DNA of 64,000 bases. It comes from Anaerolineales bacterium (GTDB lineage Bacteria > Chloroflexota > Anaerolineae > 4572-78 > J111). The translations under genes were made by a program, and so were the position numbers. The notes under the pieces were generated by a model. The model worked only from the letters and a program-made list of their open reading frames with translations. It was not told the DNA's origin and searched no databases. How positions within the stretch are numbered: position 1 is the stretch's first letter; each line of letters opens with the position of its first letter. This document shows positions 32,526-41,766 of the stretch, in pieces. The DNA lies in the NCBI GenBank assembly GCA_020634855.1, contig JACKAU010000012.1, positions 260,987-324,986 on the forward strand, written 5' to 3'.

Positions 32526-34112
32526 TTATTGGAGTTCTGGTTCTAGTTTAGACTGCCAATCCGGCTTGGTCTGAACCTCTTGGTTCAACTCGAGGAAATT
32601 CTCAATCAACCGAACCGGGATCTCTGTCAAAGCCGTAATGTCCTTAACGGCAGTATCGTCTCTATTTAGTTTAATCACTTGGGCGAATTTGTCCACGTAG
32701 CGCTTGACAGCTTGAGGCGAACGGTGGTAATGGCGGGCAATCTCTTCCGGCTCGGCGCCATCCAGCCACAACTCAACGATCCGCGTCTTGTAGCTTGACC
32801 CTGGCGGCATACCGTTCAATCGTTCTAATAGGTATATGGGATGGCCTTCTGTCTCCAAACTGTTGAGATCACGGTGGAGTGTACTCAGATCGATCCCCAA
32901 CAGTTGCGCCAGGTTATCCTGGCTTAGAATACCGCCTTGTTCGATGGCCTCTTCTAAGAGCCGTAAGATACGACCCCGCCTGAGACCGGCGGCCCGTTCT
33001 CGCTGTTTGACATCGTCATCTTCCGGCCCGGCGTCGATGGTCAGTACGACTTCCACCCGCTTGTCTTCTGCTGCCGGGGTCTCTAAGCTGGCCACGTTGG
33101 CTCGAACCTGGCCGGAGAAAACCATCGAGCGGGTCGGTTTGACCAGTATGTCTTGAGCCGTGTTGAGGATTTGTCGGGATAGATAGAAGGGAAGGTTAAA
33201 ATCCTTTTGCAAAATATCGAGAAAATTCTGCTGGTCGCGAGCGACTTGTTGCTTGAAATTTTGGGTTGAAAAGATCTTGGTCTGGCGGCGGGCGCTGCCG
33301 GCTTTCGAGGCTTTTACCTCAATCGATTTGCCTTTGCCCACTTGGCTTAGACGCAGTTTCATACCATCTTCTGCAATCATCAAGTCACCGTTGTAACGTT
33401 TGGCAAAGGCTTCTTTAATCGTCTCTGGGGTCTGATCATACTCAAGCCCGATGTGACTGATCAACACGTGGGGGATTTTAGCGGCGGTCACAAATTCGGC
33501 TACTTCTTCAGGCCGGTGATGAGCCATCTCATGGATGAGCAGATCACACTTCTCGACATAAGGCGACAATTCATGCGGCGAAACCAGATCACCGCTGTAA
33601 ACCATTCGCCACCCCGGACCATTGATGACCATGCCGTAAGCCGCGGCTTTACGACCAAAATGGGTTTTGTATTTGGCGTTTTCCAAATGTTGCGTCCGGA
33701 AGAAGGTGGCTTGCAGCAGGGACTCGGTATAAGTCTCGTTCGATTTTACTGTGGCTATTTTGAGATTATAGCTGAGTTCATCCGGCAGTAAAAAGGAGTC
33801 TGCCAATAGGCGCTGAATTTTGCCTCGCGTCCCTCTGGGGCCATATATTTTTAGAGCGCGCGAGCGCTTGAGTAGATGATTTTGGGTGAGGAGCAGTCCC
33901 AAATTAGCCACGTGATCCATATGCCAGTGGCTCAAAAAGAGCGCTCGTACATCACGCGGATCGAGGTCGTGTTTATACAATAGTGAACTGACCGGGGCGC
34001 CGCAGTCCAGCAGATACAGCTTGCTGGTTGCTTTCACAGCGTAAGCCGATTGAAAGCGGCGTTGCGTGGGTAAGCCGGATCCGGATCCCAAAACAATCAG
34101 TTCATCGGGCAT
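32526..34112 (-). CDS. Metallo-beta-lactamase-fold hydrolase fused to DUF1670 DNA-binding domain
   Basis: 528 residues. Residues 1-255 are an RNase Z-like MBL domain: LGSGSGLPT, LSHWHMDHVANL with the zinc ligands, YSGDLVS and LISHIGLEY. Residues about 285-520 match DUF1670: QQNFLDILQKDFNLP, VEVVLTIDAGPEDDDV, RILRLLEEAIEQGGILSQ, LSTLHRDLNSLETEG, RIVELWLDGAEPEEIARHYHRS and VKRYVDKFAQV, containing two helix-turn-helix units. The usual DUF1670 protein stands alone. The fusion suggests a nuclease or cyclic-nucleotide hydrolase whose activity is linked to DNA binding. Cytosolic. In an operon with mltG (17 bases upstream). Confidence 0.88.
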   Translation of the reverse strand: MPDELIVLGSGSGLPTQRRFQSAYAVKATSKLYLLDCGAPVSSLLYKHDLDPRDVRALFLSHWHMDHVANLGLLLTQNHLLKRSRALKIYGPRGTRGKIQRLLADSFLLPDELSYNLKIATVKSNETYTESLLQATFFRTQHLENAKYKTHFGRKAAAYGMVINGPGWRMVYSGDLVSPHELSPYVEKCDLLIHEMAHHRPEEVAEFVTAAKIPHVLISHIGLEYDQTPETIKEAFAKRYNGDLMIAEDGMKLRLSQVGKGKSIEVKASKAGSARRQTKIFSTQNFKQQVARDQQNFLDILQKDFNLPFYLSRQILNTAQDILVKPTRSMVFSGQVRANVASLETPAAEDKRVEVVLTIDAGPEDDDVKQRERAAGLRRGRILRLLEEAIEQGGILSQDNLAQLLGIDLSTLHRDLNSLETEGHPIYLLERLNGMPPGSSYKTRIVELWLDGAEPEEIARHYHRSPQAVKRYVDKFAQVIKLNRDDTAVKDITALTEIPVRLIENFLELNQEVQTKPDWQSKLEPELQ

Positions 34113-34129
34113 AACTCAACTCTCTAAAT

Positions 34130-35299
34130 TTATTGACAGGCAGCCACATTCGCTTCGTGGGTGTTGAAATCCTCGGCAAAAACATGCGCCCCTTCACCCC
34201 CACAGCCCATAAAGAACAAATAATTGGTTTGCGCCGGCTGAAGCGTGGCGTTAATAGACGATGCGCCCGGATTGGCGATAGGACCGGGGGGTAGCCCGGG
34301 GTTCATATAGGTGTTGTAGGGCGAGTTGACCTGGCTGTACTCTTCCAACGTAACCGGCGTTTTCCACCATTGATCGGTGTCGGTTTGATAGCCCATGGCG
34401 TATTGAACCGTGGGATCGGCTTGTAAATACATACCCTGCCCCAAACGGTTAAGGTACACGCTGGCAATCGCCGGGCGCTCGTCCGGAACAACGGCCTCCC
34501 GTTCAACAATCGAAGCCACGGTCAAGATTTGGTAGAAGGTATACCCTTGGGCCGAAGCCAGGGCTAGCGCATCAGCCGGAATTTTTTGGGCCATATTATC
34601 CAGCATCCGGCCGATGAGATCTTCCGGGGTAGTGTTAAGCGCCGGCAGCCGGTAGGTATCGGGAAACAGGTAGCCCTCGTAAGAGGCTCCCGGCGGCCGG
34701 TCGGCCAGCAGCGGGTGGTCAACGACAGTGCCTTGCCGTACCGCAGCCAAAAACTCGGAGCCGTCCATAATATTCGCTTCGGTCAATAGTTCGGCGATCT
34801 CTTCGGCCCGCAGTCCTTCCGGAATGGTAATGGCGATTTCCTCAAAGTTTGCCTTTTGCAGCGCCTCCGCGATCTCGCGCATGTTCATATTGCGCCGTAA
34901 TACGTAGTCGCCCGCTTCCAGCGAAGAGTCTAACCCATTATAGCGTAGAAACAGCCGGAACACATCCGGATCGGTGATAAACTGCTGTTCGGCCAGCTTT
35001 TCAGAAACAGAAACTCCGGTCTCGCCGGACTCAATCGTAAAGGGCACGGTTGACGGGTCATTTGATACGGGCGTATTGATCTTTTCCGATTGGCTCTGTA
35101 AATAAAACCCTAAAAAGAACTCCTCGATATTTTGCGGTGACCGCACCACCGACGCATCGCCGACCGAAATTGAAGCCGCCGCGGCCTCATCTTGGGTTGA
35201 GAACGCCCAAAAACCGGCTCCCAAAATCACCACAATCGCGGCCACTGCAATCACAAAAACCGTAAAACGAAAAATCGCTCTGAGAACGATCATCTGCAT
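34130..35299 (-). CDS. mltG: Endolytic murein transglycosylase MltG
   Basis: 389 residues; ATG 35299, or ATG 35293, which has better spacing to GGTGG. One membrane helix at about 5-32, then a LysM-like segment (about 85-150) and the YceG core: EGYLFPDTYRLP, ASIVEREAVVPDERP with catalytic Glu, LPPGPIANPG and a C-terminal FFMGCGGEGAHVFA. It cuts nascent glycan strands at the membrane. Its common neighbour ruvX/yqgF is absent. Confidence 0.96.
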   Translation of the reverse strand: MQMIVLRAIFRFTVFVIAVAAIVVILGAGFWAFSTQDEAAAASISVGDASVVRSPQNIEEFFLGFYLQSQSEKINTPVSNDPSTVPFTIESGETGVSVSEKLAEQQFITDPDVFRLFLRYNGLDSSLEAGDYVLRRNMNMREIAEALQKANFEEIAITIPEGLRAEEIAELLTEANIMDGSEFLAAVRQGTVVDHPLLADRPPGASYEGYLFPDTYRLPALNTTPEDLIGRMLDNMAQKIPADALALASAQGYTFYQILTVASIVEREAVVPDERPAIASVYLNRLGQGMYLQADPTVQYAMGYQTDTDQWWKTPVTLEEYSQVNSPYNTYMNPGLPPGPIANPGASSINATLQPAQTNYLFFMGCGGEGAHVFAEDFNTHEANVAACQ

Positions 35300-35641
35300 T
35301 CCACCTACCTAAAATAGTGACTATTCGACCAAGACCCGACAGAGTTCCGAGTTACGTTTGAGATAACGACTCTTTCCGATTGGAATATGATTGGAGTCCA
35401 GGCTAGCGCTTGAAAACGGGTCGGGTCAGGTGTTATAAAAATTGCCAAGCATTTTGGGTCAAGGCTTGGCGATAGGGCATTTTACCTTACGACAGCTTAA
35501 TAGACAAGTGGGTAAAACTGGCCGAGTTCCATCCGGTGAGTTACCGCATTTCTAGAACTTTTGCTATACTCAAGAATTATAAAGCCATAAACGGGCTGAA
35601 ACTTATTGAGTTACATTCATACTTTAAAAGTGGGAGTTAAT
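35300..35641. other. Divergent intergenic region
   Basis: 342 bases. A GCCAAGC...GCTTGGC hairpin (35444-35470) and a weak promoter-like TATACT (about 35564) before the small gene at 35642. Otherwise nothing recognisable. Confidence 0.45.
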
Positions 35642-35830
35642 ATGGATACCGAAACGCAAAATAATGCGTCTCACTTTACAGCAGAGGATTTAGATTTAAT
35701 CGAATATCTGGTCAAACAAGCCCTGGAGCATAGCTCCAGAATGGGGCAGTCTCGTAGCGAGCAGTATCAGCAGATTTTAGATAAACTGCCTTTTTATCGG
35801 GCCGTGGCCTGGCAAATTTCGCGCCGGTAA
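35642..35830 (+). CDS. Small hypothetical protein
   Basis: 62 residues; GGGAG 6 bases before ATG 35642. Helical and charged (FTAEDLDLIEYLVKQALEH, then DKLPFYRAVAWQISRR). No Cys, no membrane segment, no known domain. It ends 1 base before the stop of the convergent M23 gene. The strong ribosome binding site and codon use support translation. Confidence 0.65.
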   Translation: MDTETQNNASHFTAEDLDLIEYLVKQALEHSSRMGQSRSEQYQQILDKLPFYRAVAWQISRR

Positions 35831-35831
35831 C

Positions 35832-37397
35832 CTATTCGCCGGTATTGACGATCAAATTCATATCCGGCTCCCAACATTCACACGAGTCTCGGATGTCTGT
35901 GCCTTTAACCAATTGGCCATCATAAGGTACGGAATTGGGTTGAACCTCCCACCCCGATAAGTTCATCGGCACCGGCCCGCCGGCGGCCATCCACTCGCCG
36001 TTGTAACGACGAGCAAAGTGCAGATGGCTGGAATTTGACAGGCCGCCTTCACACGAGGCGTAGCCGATAACATCCCCTTGTTTGAGGTGCTGGCCAACAC
36101 TGACTGGTGTATCGGTATCGGCAACCGTGTGCAGATAAAAGAGTACCCATCCGGTTTGGATATTGCCATCCCCGTCCAGGTCTAGGTACACTTCACCATT
36201 GCGAGCGACCACAACCACCCCGTCGGCCGCCGCCGTAACCGGCTCTTCCGAATAAAAGCAGCTACCCAACACATCAGGCGGCCCAAAATCGATGGCGGCC
36301 CAGGCGCTGCCGTCGACAAAACCGGCATGAGGCCCGCTGGTGAAATAAAACCCCTTTCCTTCCCGCCAGGGCAAGCTCAATTCGGGTTGGGTCAGCGTGT
36401 TCGGTATCAACGGGCGAAATTCATAAGCAGCCGGATCGCCAAACAACGCCTGGTAGGTAGCCATAAAGCCGTCCGGTCCTAAATCTTGCTGCCACGTCTC
36501 CCAATCGGCATGCACCGATAAGAGATTCTGCAGACCTACCGTGCCGGCGTTGAGACCCGGTTGGGTCACCACTCGGCTCCGATCGGCCAGTTCGAAGACC
36601 CAGAAGCCGTCCCGCTTGTAGCCGTAATAGCCGGCGTTAATCCGATTGGCAGTGAAGGTCATCGCTAAATATAAACTGTCGGCGTAGGGATTCTTGTCGC
36701 CTAAAGGCAGCCGGATTTGGGTCGCATCGAGGGTTGAATTCGTCACCCAGCCGCCGTAATATTCTAACAGGGCCAGCAGCAGCCGTGGCCCGACGCTGTA
36801 CTGTTCCGCCACCCGTTCGACAATTTCAGCCCCATTCAACGTTTCGGCATCGACCCACTCTGTGTACTCGTTCAGGTAGCCGCCCTGACTTTCCACAAAC
36901 GCGGCGATATCAAAATTAACATAACTGGGACCATAAACGACTTCGCTATCAGGTAACAGGCGTTGGTCCGGCGCTGTCTTATCGAGTTGCAGCGGCACCC
37001 GCAGTACCTGATCAATATTAATTAGCGCGTCAGGCCCATCGAGCTGATTCAGCTTAACCAGCGTTTCAATTTCGGTATTGTAAATATCGGCCAGATAAGT
37101 GAGCGATTCTCCGTTGGTTACGGTGTGGTAGGCGTACAAGCCGTCAGCCGGAGGGGTGGGTATGGGCATCGGCGCTATATTACCGGTTGGTGAAGCCACA
37201 GGTGCAACCGTAGGCAGTAGCGGAGCGCGATCGTTGATATTGCTGGTAGTGATGGTAAAAGTAGGTTGGGGATCAACAGTTGTCCGGCTAACTTCTATTT
37301 TTTCGATGGTCGGGGCTTGTCGGCACCCGGACACAAACAGTAATAAACCGCCCACAACACAGGCAGCCAGTTTTACTCTAATAAAAATGACGATCAT
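35832..37397 (-). CDS. LysM/M23 peptidase lipoprotein
   Basis: 521 residues. N-terminal lipobox LLLFVSGC suggests a lipoprotein. A Thr/Pro-rich linker, a LysM domain (about 88-135, HTVTNGESLTYLADIYNTE), an uncharacterised middle region (about 160-330) and a C-terminal M23 fold (about 345-480). Metal ligands are PHAGFVDGSAWAAIDFG (His and Asp spaced as in LasA-type M23A) and SSHLHFARR. It probably cleaves peptidoglycan cross-bridges or acts as a scaffold. The middle region is specific to this lineage as far as I can tell. Confidence 0.87.
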   Translation of the reverse strand: MIVIFIRVKLAACVVGGLLLFVSGCRQAPTIEKIEVSRTTVDPQPTFTITTSNINDRAPLLPTVAPVASPTGNIAPMPIPTPPADGLYAYHTVTNGESLTYLADIYNTEIETLVKLNQLDGPDALINIDQVLRVPLQLDKTAPDQRLLPDSEVVYGPSYVNFDIAAFVESQGGYLNEYTEWVDAETLNGAEIVERVAEQYSVGPRLLLALLEYYGGWVTNSTLDATQIRLPLGDKNPYADSLYLAMTFTANRINAGYYGYKRDGFWVFELADRSRVVTQPGLNAGTVGLQNLLSVHADWETWQQDLGPDGFMATYQALFGDPAAYEFRPLIPNTLTQPELSLPWREGKGFYFTSGPHAGFVDGSAWAAIDFGPPDVLGSCFYSEEPVTAAADGVVVVARNGEVYLDLDGDGNIQTGWVLFYLHTVADTDTPVSVGQHLKQGDVIGYASCEGGLSNSSHLHFARRYNGEWMAAGGPVPMNLSGWEVQPNSVPYDGQLVKGTDIRDSCECWEPDMNLIVNTGE

Positions 37398-37664
37398 AAT
37401 ATTTATGAGGTCAGTTTTGACCTGTGAGTTTGAATTAACCCAAATAATAATAATAACAACAGCAGCAGCAGCGGGGAAAGGTTAATTTTATGTCGAATTT
37501 ATCAGACCTACCCTGAAAGGTCGAACAAGTATAGCACGGAGTTATTTGACCGCCAAATGATCGATAATTGGCCTGACTTGAGCGCCGGACTTACAAATCT
37601 TTCCAATAGTCCTGCTGGCTCAACCCCGTATTTTATACCTGATCGAAACCCGAAATTCTTACGC
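37398..37664. other. Intergenic with trinucleotide run
   Basis: AAT/CAG trinucleotide run at about 37444-37470. No gene or other structure is visible. Confidence 0.45.
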
Positions 37665-37794
37665 TTTACGCACTTTTAACCTCAAGGTATACTGCAACCA
37701 AAGGGTTTTTAATAGGCAGTTCCCGCCTAAGAAACCCTTTTTCCGGTCAACGGTTATGCCTCACCTGAGTAGAAAATCAGGTTACTTGAGCCGG
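37665..37794 (+). promoter_or_regulatory. Promoter and structured 5' leader RNA of the GH44 gene
   Basis: TTTACG (37665-37670), 17 bases, TATACT (37688-37693). From about 37700 the RNA folds at once: AAAGGGTTT/AAACCCTTT (37700-37708 with 37732-37740) enclosing TAGGC/GCCTA, followed by TTTTT, then a second domain CGG...CTCACCTGA loop TCAGG...TGAGCCG (37751-37793) with two bulges. The first hairpin could be a terminator, the second an antiterminator or ligand-binding domain. It does not match a riboswitch class I know. The gene's GTG lies 126 bases further on. Confidence 0.5.
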
Positions 37795-37919
37795 ATTGAA
37801 GAGATAAGGAAATTTTAACAATTCAAATCTCCCCAATCCCCAGCAATCAACCTGGTTGGATGCCTTGGTTTGAGGTATCGCCCCTAAAAAAGAATAGCGC
37901 CAGAAATAGGAGTAGAACA

Positions 37920-40100
37920 GTGCGGACGCGTGGATATATGAGAGTTTTCCTATTCTTGAACTTGTTTATTGGGTTGATTATCGGGTTAATGGTCTGGTCG
38001 CTAGGGGGTAGTCAAGCCCAAGCAGATTTGGTGATCTATGACGATGGTTTAGAGCGTGACTGGGAAAATTGGTCGTGGGATACGACCGTCAATCTGAATG
38101 AAAGCGATCTAAAAAATTCCGGCTCAAAGGCGATTTCGGCGATTTATACGCAAAGTCAGGCCGGTATTTATCTTCACAGCAGCGTCGATATCGATACATC
38201 CCTCTACGATACACTTCGCTTTTACATCCACGGTGGCGATAAAGGTAATCATACCCTTAAAGTTCTGCTGACCGATACTGAGGACAACCTCATCGACAGT
38301 CCCGTTCCGGTGATGTCATCCGCTGACGTTTGGACTCTAATCGAGATCCCGTTGGTAGATTTGCTGGCCGATCAAACGCTTATCAGCGGCATTGTCTGGC
38401 AAAGCAGCGCCGGCAGTGTGCAGCCGGTTTTTTATATCGATGATATTACCTTACTTATAAGCGATCAAAAGGGTCCGTCTGCCTCCTCGCCCGGCAGCGG
38501 GCTGACGCTAATGATCAACGCCTCAATGAATCAGCATCCCATCGACCCCAACATATATGGCCTCAATTTTGCCGATGAAGCGCTGGCGGCTGATCTGAAC
38601 TTGCCAGTCAACCGTTGGGGCGGTAACGCCACAACCCGCTACAATTGGCAGCTCGATGCTACTAACCGGGCCAGCGACTGGTTTTTTATGAATACGCCCA
38701 ATGACAACAACAATCCCAGCCTTCTCCCCGACGACTCGGCCTCTGACAAGTTCATCGAGGCTAACCAAGCCGCCGCATCCCAAACTATTCTAACCGTTCC
38801 CCTCATCGGTTGGAGCGCCAAGAGCCGCGATCGCGATTGTGGTTTTAGCGCCGCCCAATACCCCGACCAACAAGCGTTCGACGGTATTTGGGACTGTGGC
38901 AATGGTCTTTTGCCCAACGGCGTGCCCATCACCGGCAATGATCCCCTCGATACCAGTCTAGCCGTCGACGAAACGTTTGTCGGCGGGTGGGTCGCTCACC
39001 TCGTCAACCGCTACGGTTCGGCTGAAACCGGCGGCGTCCGATTTTACAATCTCGATAATGAACCGATGCTATGGCACCACACTCACCGCGATGTCCATCC
39101 CCAACCGTTGAGCTATGACCAGCTACGGGATTCAACCTACCGCTACGCCGCCGCCATCAAAACGGTCGATCCCGAAGCGAAAACGCTTGGCCCTGTTGCC
39201 TGGGGCTGGACTGCCTATTTCTACTCGGCGCTGGATCAGGCCGCCGGCGGTGACTGGTGGAACAATCCGGCCGACCGTAACGCTCACGGCGGCGTCCCGC
39301 TGGTGGAATGGTATCTGTGGCAAATGCAGCAGTATGAACTGGAAAATGGCCTCCGCTTGCTCGATTATCTGGATCTGCATTACTATCCGCAGGCGGATGG
39401 CGTTGCCCTGAGTGAAGTCGGCGATGATGATACCCAGGCCCGGCGGCTGCGCTCGACTCGTTCGCTGTGGGACCCGACTTACATCGATGAGAGTTGGATT
39501 AATGAGCCGGTCATGTTGATCCCGCGCATGAGAGCTTGGGTCGAGGCTTACTACCCAGGCACCAAGCTGGCCATTACCGAATATAACTGGGGGGCGCTCG
39601 ATCATATCAATGGGGCTTTAGCTCAGGCCGATATTCTGGGGATTTTTGGCCGCGAGGGACTTGATCTGGCGACGTTGTGGGCGACGCCGGCATTCGATGA
39701 ACCGGGAGCATTTGCTTTCCGCATTTACCGCAATTACGATGGTAGCGGCAGCAGCTTTGGTGATTGGAGTATGATGGCTGAAAGCAGCGATCAAGCCAAG
39801 CTGTCGGTTTACGCCGCCCGGCGTAGCAGCGATGAATATTTAACTGTAGTTGTCATCAACAAAAGCGGTCAAAACTTAACGGGTAGCATCACCCTATCCG
39901 GCTACACGCCCGCACCCCAGGCGGCCGTTTATCGCTACACTGCGGACGATCTGTCGCAAATTGTCCGCTTACCGGATCAGGCTGTCTCGGCGGAATTCAC
40001 CGCCGATTTCCCACCGGCCTCCATTACGCTTTTCGAACTCAGCCCTGGCTCAATCCAATCGCCGGATGGGGCAACTTATCTACCCCTAATTTTGCAATAA
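37920..40100 (+). CDS. Glycoside hydrolase family 44 endo-glucanase, secreted, with YLPLILQ tail
   Basis: About 726 residues from GTG 37920, preferred over ATG 37860 because AGGAG lies 7 bases upstream. Signal peptide about residues 7-35 (FLFLNLFIGLIIGLMVW...QAQA). Residues 38-160 form a beta-sandwich carbohydrate-binding-like module (DTLRFYIHGG). The GH44 catalytic domain starts at NIYGLNFADEALAAD, has NLPVNRWGGNATTRYNW and the acid/base NEPMLWHHTHRDVHP, with ITEYNWGALDH as the nucleophile region. It cleaves beta-1,4-glucan or xyloglucan. A C-terminal beta domain ends GATYLPLILQ. Confidence 0.92.
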   Translation: MRTRGYMRVFLFLNLFIGLIIGLMVWSLGGSQAQADLVIYDDGLERDWENWSWDTTVNLNESDLKNSGSKAISAIYTQSQAGIYLHSSVDIDTSLYDTLRFYIHGGDKGNHTLKVLLTDTEDNLIDSPVPVMSSADVWTLIEIPLVDLLADQTLISGIVWQSSAGSVQPVFYIDDITLLISDQKGPSASSPGSGLTLMINASMNQHPIDPNIYGLNFADEALAADLNLPVNRWGGNATTRYNWQLDATNRASDWFFMNTPNDNNNPSLLPDDSASDKFIEANQAAASQTILTVPLIGWSAKSRDRDCGFSAAQYPDQQAFDGIWDCGNGLLPNGVPITGNDPLDTSLAVDETFVGGWVAHLVNRYGSAETGGVRFYNLDNEPMLWHHTHRDVHPQPLSYDQLRDSTYRYAAAIKTVDPEAKTLGPVAWGWTAYFYSALDQAAGGDWWNNPADRNAHGGVPLVEWYLWQMQQYELENGLRLLDYLDLHYYPQADGVALSEVGDDDTQARRLRSTRSLWDPTYIDESWINEPVMLIPRMRAWVEAYYPGTKLAITEYNWGALDHINGALAQADILGIFGREGLDLATLWATPAFDEPGAFAFRIYRNYDGSGSSFGDWSMMAESSDQAKLSVYAARRSSDEYLTVVVINKSGQNLTGSITLSGYTPAPQAAVYRYTADDLSQIVRLPDQAVSAEFTADFPPASITLFELSPGSIQSPDGATYLPLILQ

Positions 40101-40205
40101 TACGGGAAGGAGATGGGGAGACAGGGAGATTACCCCCGACAGCCTTCTAACCTCCCTATCTTCAGTTTCTAAGTAGGGAAGTTAATGGCTTCAACTCCGA
40201 CTATT

Positions 40206-40709
40206 CTATTCCCCCACCCATTTGAGTTGAATCGTAACGCCGTCCGGCGTGGTCGTCAGGCCGGTAATGGTGAAATCCGGCGGGGTTTGGGTCTTAATCG
40301 TCTCGCCAATGAGCGTCGTGGCCGATTGCATCTCCTCCGGCAGCCAGGTGGCCGGAATAGTTAGGAAGCCGATTTCAACCCCGTGGAGTTGGCTGACAAT
40401 TTCAGACCCCTGCATACCGATGCTCATCACTGTTTGAACCACCGGCTCCAACCCTCGAAATGGGGTACGCGTCGTGACCCGCATCTGCCCGTTTACATCA
40501 AAATCGAGGACAGTCGGCTGCCCTAACCGATCCGAGGCCATCCGGCTCAAGCTCTGCTCGGACAGAAAGACGGTAACATCTGGCGCAACAGCCGCCGGCG
40601 GCTCAACCGCAGGCGGGGTTGTTGTCTGAATTAGCCGCAGGGCCAGCAGTAGGATCAAAAACCCAACGACTGCCCCAACCACAGCCCACAAACAGCCTGA
40701 CCGATTCAA
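40206..40709 (-). CDS. Membrane-anchored hypothetical protein, paralogue of the next gene
   Basis: 167 residues from TTG 40709; TTGA overlaps the upstream stop, so translation is coupled. One membrane helix (about 6-27), then a soluble domain with LSEQSLSRMASDRLG and a C-terminal FTITGLTTTPDGVTIQLKW. The domain order and the 'ITGLTT' end match the neighbour encoded at 40706-41284, suggesting a duplicated lipid- or sterol-binding-like fold, but I cannot name a family. Third gene of the rsfS operon. Confidence 0.75.
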   Translation of the reverse strand: MNRSGCLWAVVGAVVGFLILLLALRLIQTTTPPAVEPPAAVAPDVTVFLSEQSLSRMASDRLGQPTVLDFDVNGQMRVTTRTPFRGLEPVVQTVMSIGMQGSEIVSQLHGVEIGFLTIPATWLPEEMQSATTLIGETIKTQTPPDFTITGLTTTPDGVTIQLKWVGE

Positions 40710-41284
40710 TTGACGCCTCCGGGAAATTCTCTGAACTCAAGCCTGATCGCGTTGTCACTGGTGGTCAAGCCCGTAATTGCAACCGGCGCGCCCACGGTCG
40801 CTGCCATTTCATCGATTGCGGCGTTTAACTCTTGGTTAACCAACGCGATATCCTCGCTGAAAATGCCCGAAAGATCAAGCGGTAGGTCAAAGCCGGAAAT
40901 CTGGGTATCGATCAGAACAATTTCAATCGTTTGGCCTTTGGGCTGTAGGGCAAACGTCCCGATGACCTGGATCGGTACTATCGCGCCGAAAACCTCGACG
41001 CCCGTATCGGCCACTACGCGGGCTTGGTTGCCCGGCAAAATATCGATACTGGCCGCGCCGTCAACCGGCTGTTCGATATAGCGGTTGAGAAATGCCTCGT
41101 CAACCGTAATTTGTAAATCGGCTTGATCCGGCGGGGTGGGGCTGGTCGGTGGGAGATCGGTTGTGACGGCGTTGACTATGGACAAAACAATGAGCAGCAC
41201 TGCGCCGCCTAGCAGCCCGGCCAAAATACCCCCTAAACAGCCGAGCCAACTATAGCCGGTCACCTTAGGCTGAGTCTCGCTCAC
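40706..41284 (-). CDS. Membrane-anchored hypothetical protein
   Basis: 192 residues from GTG 41284, chosen because GTGA overlaps the rsfS stop by 4 bases. A membrane helix at about 13-42 (CLGGILAGLLGGAVLLIVL), a Pro-rich linker and a domain with ITVDEAFLNRYIEQPVDG and PVAITGLTTSDNAIRLEF. Paralogous in layout to the following gene. Likely faces outside the membrane. Function unknown. Confidence 0.78.
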   Translation of the reverse strand: MSETQPKVTGYSWLGCLGGILAGLLGGAVLLIVLSIVNAVTTDLPPTSPTPPDQADLQITVDEAFLNRYIEQPVDGAASIDILPGNQARVVADTGVEVFGAIVPIQVIGTFALQPKGQTIEIVLIDTQISGFDLPLDLSGIFSEDIALVNQELNAAIDEMAATVGAPVAITGLTTSDNAIRLEFREFPGGVN

Positions 41285-41625
41285 AACATGCGCACCACAA
41301 TCGGAGCTTCTTGCCACAGCTCCTCGAGTTGGAAGTAATCGCGTTTCTCCGGTGAAAAAACATGAACAACCACGGAACCAAAATCGATCAGCATCCAGCC
41401 GGACTCAGGCGTTCCCTCCACCCGGGCCGGCTGCGAACCGGCTTTCTTTAACTCCTCGATCAATTCATCGGCGATAGCGTTGATTTGCCTCCGCGATGAG
41501 CCGTCACATAAAATGTAATAATCGGCCAACAACGTGACGTCTCGCATATCCAGTAGCATCACATTTGATGCTTTCTTATTGTCCATAATTTCGACAATAG
41601 CATGTGCTAATTCGTTTGACTCCAG
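41281..41625 (-). CDS. rsfS: Ribosomal silencing factor RsfS
   Basis: 114 residues if read from CTG 41625, which sits 5 bases after GGGGAGG; the first ATG (41586) would remove the conserved N-terminal helix ELAHAIVEI. VMLLDMRDVTLLADYYILCDGSSRRQINAIAD and SGWMLIDFGSVVVHVF are the RsfS core. It blocks subunit joining by binding L14 in starved cells. Two membrane-protein genes follow with 4-base overlaps. Confidence 0.93.
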   Translation of the reverse strand: MESNELAHAIVEIMDNKKASNVMLLDMRDVTLLADYYILCDGSSRRQINAIADELIEELKKAGSQPARVEGTPESGWMLIDFGSVVVHVFSPEKRDYFQLEELWQEAPIVVRML

Positions 41626-41766
41626 AGCAACCTCCCCAAAGAAAAGTAGATGTTAAGAATTTGCCGGAATCTTATCACAAATTGGCCTCGTTTCCAAAAG
41701 TAAAACGGGGCTTTTGATAAATTTGGCGGTTCTGGTATTATTCGATGTGTTCTGCGAGGAGGTTGC

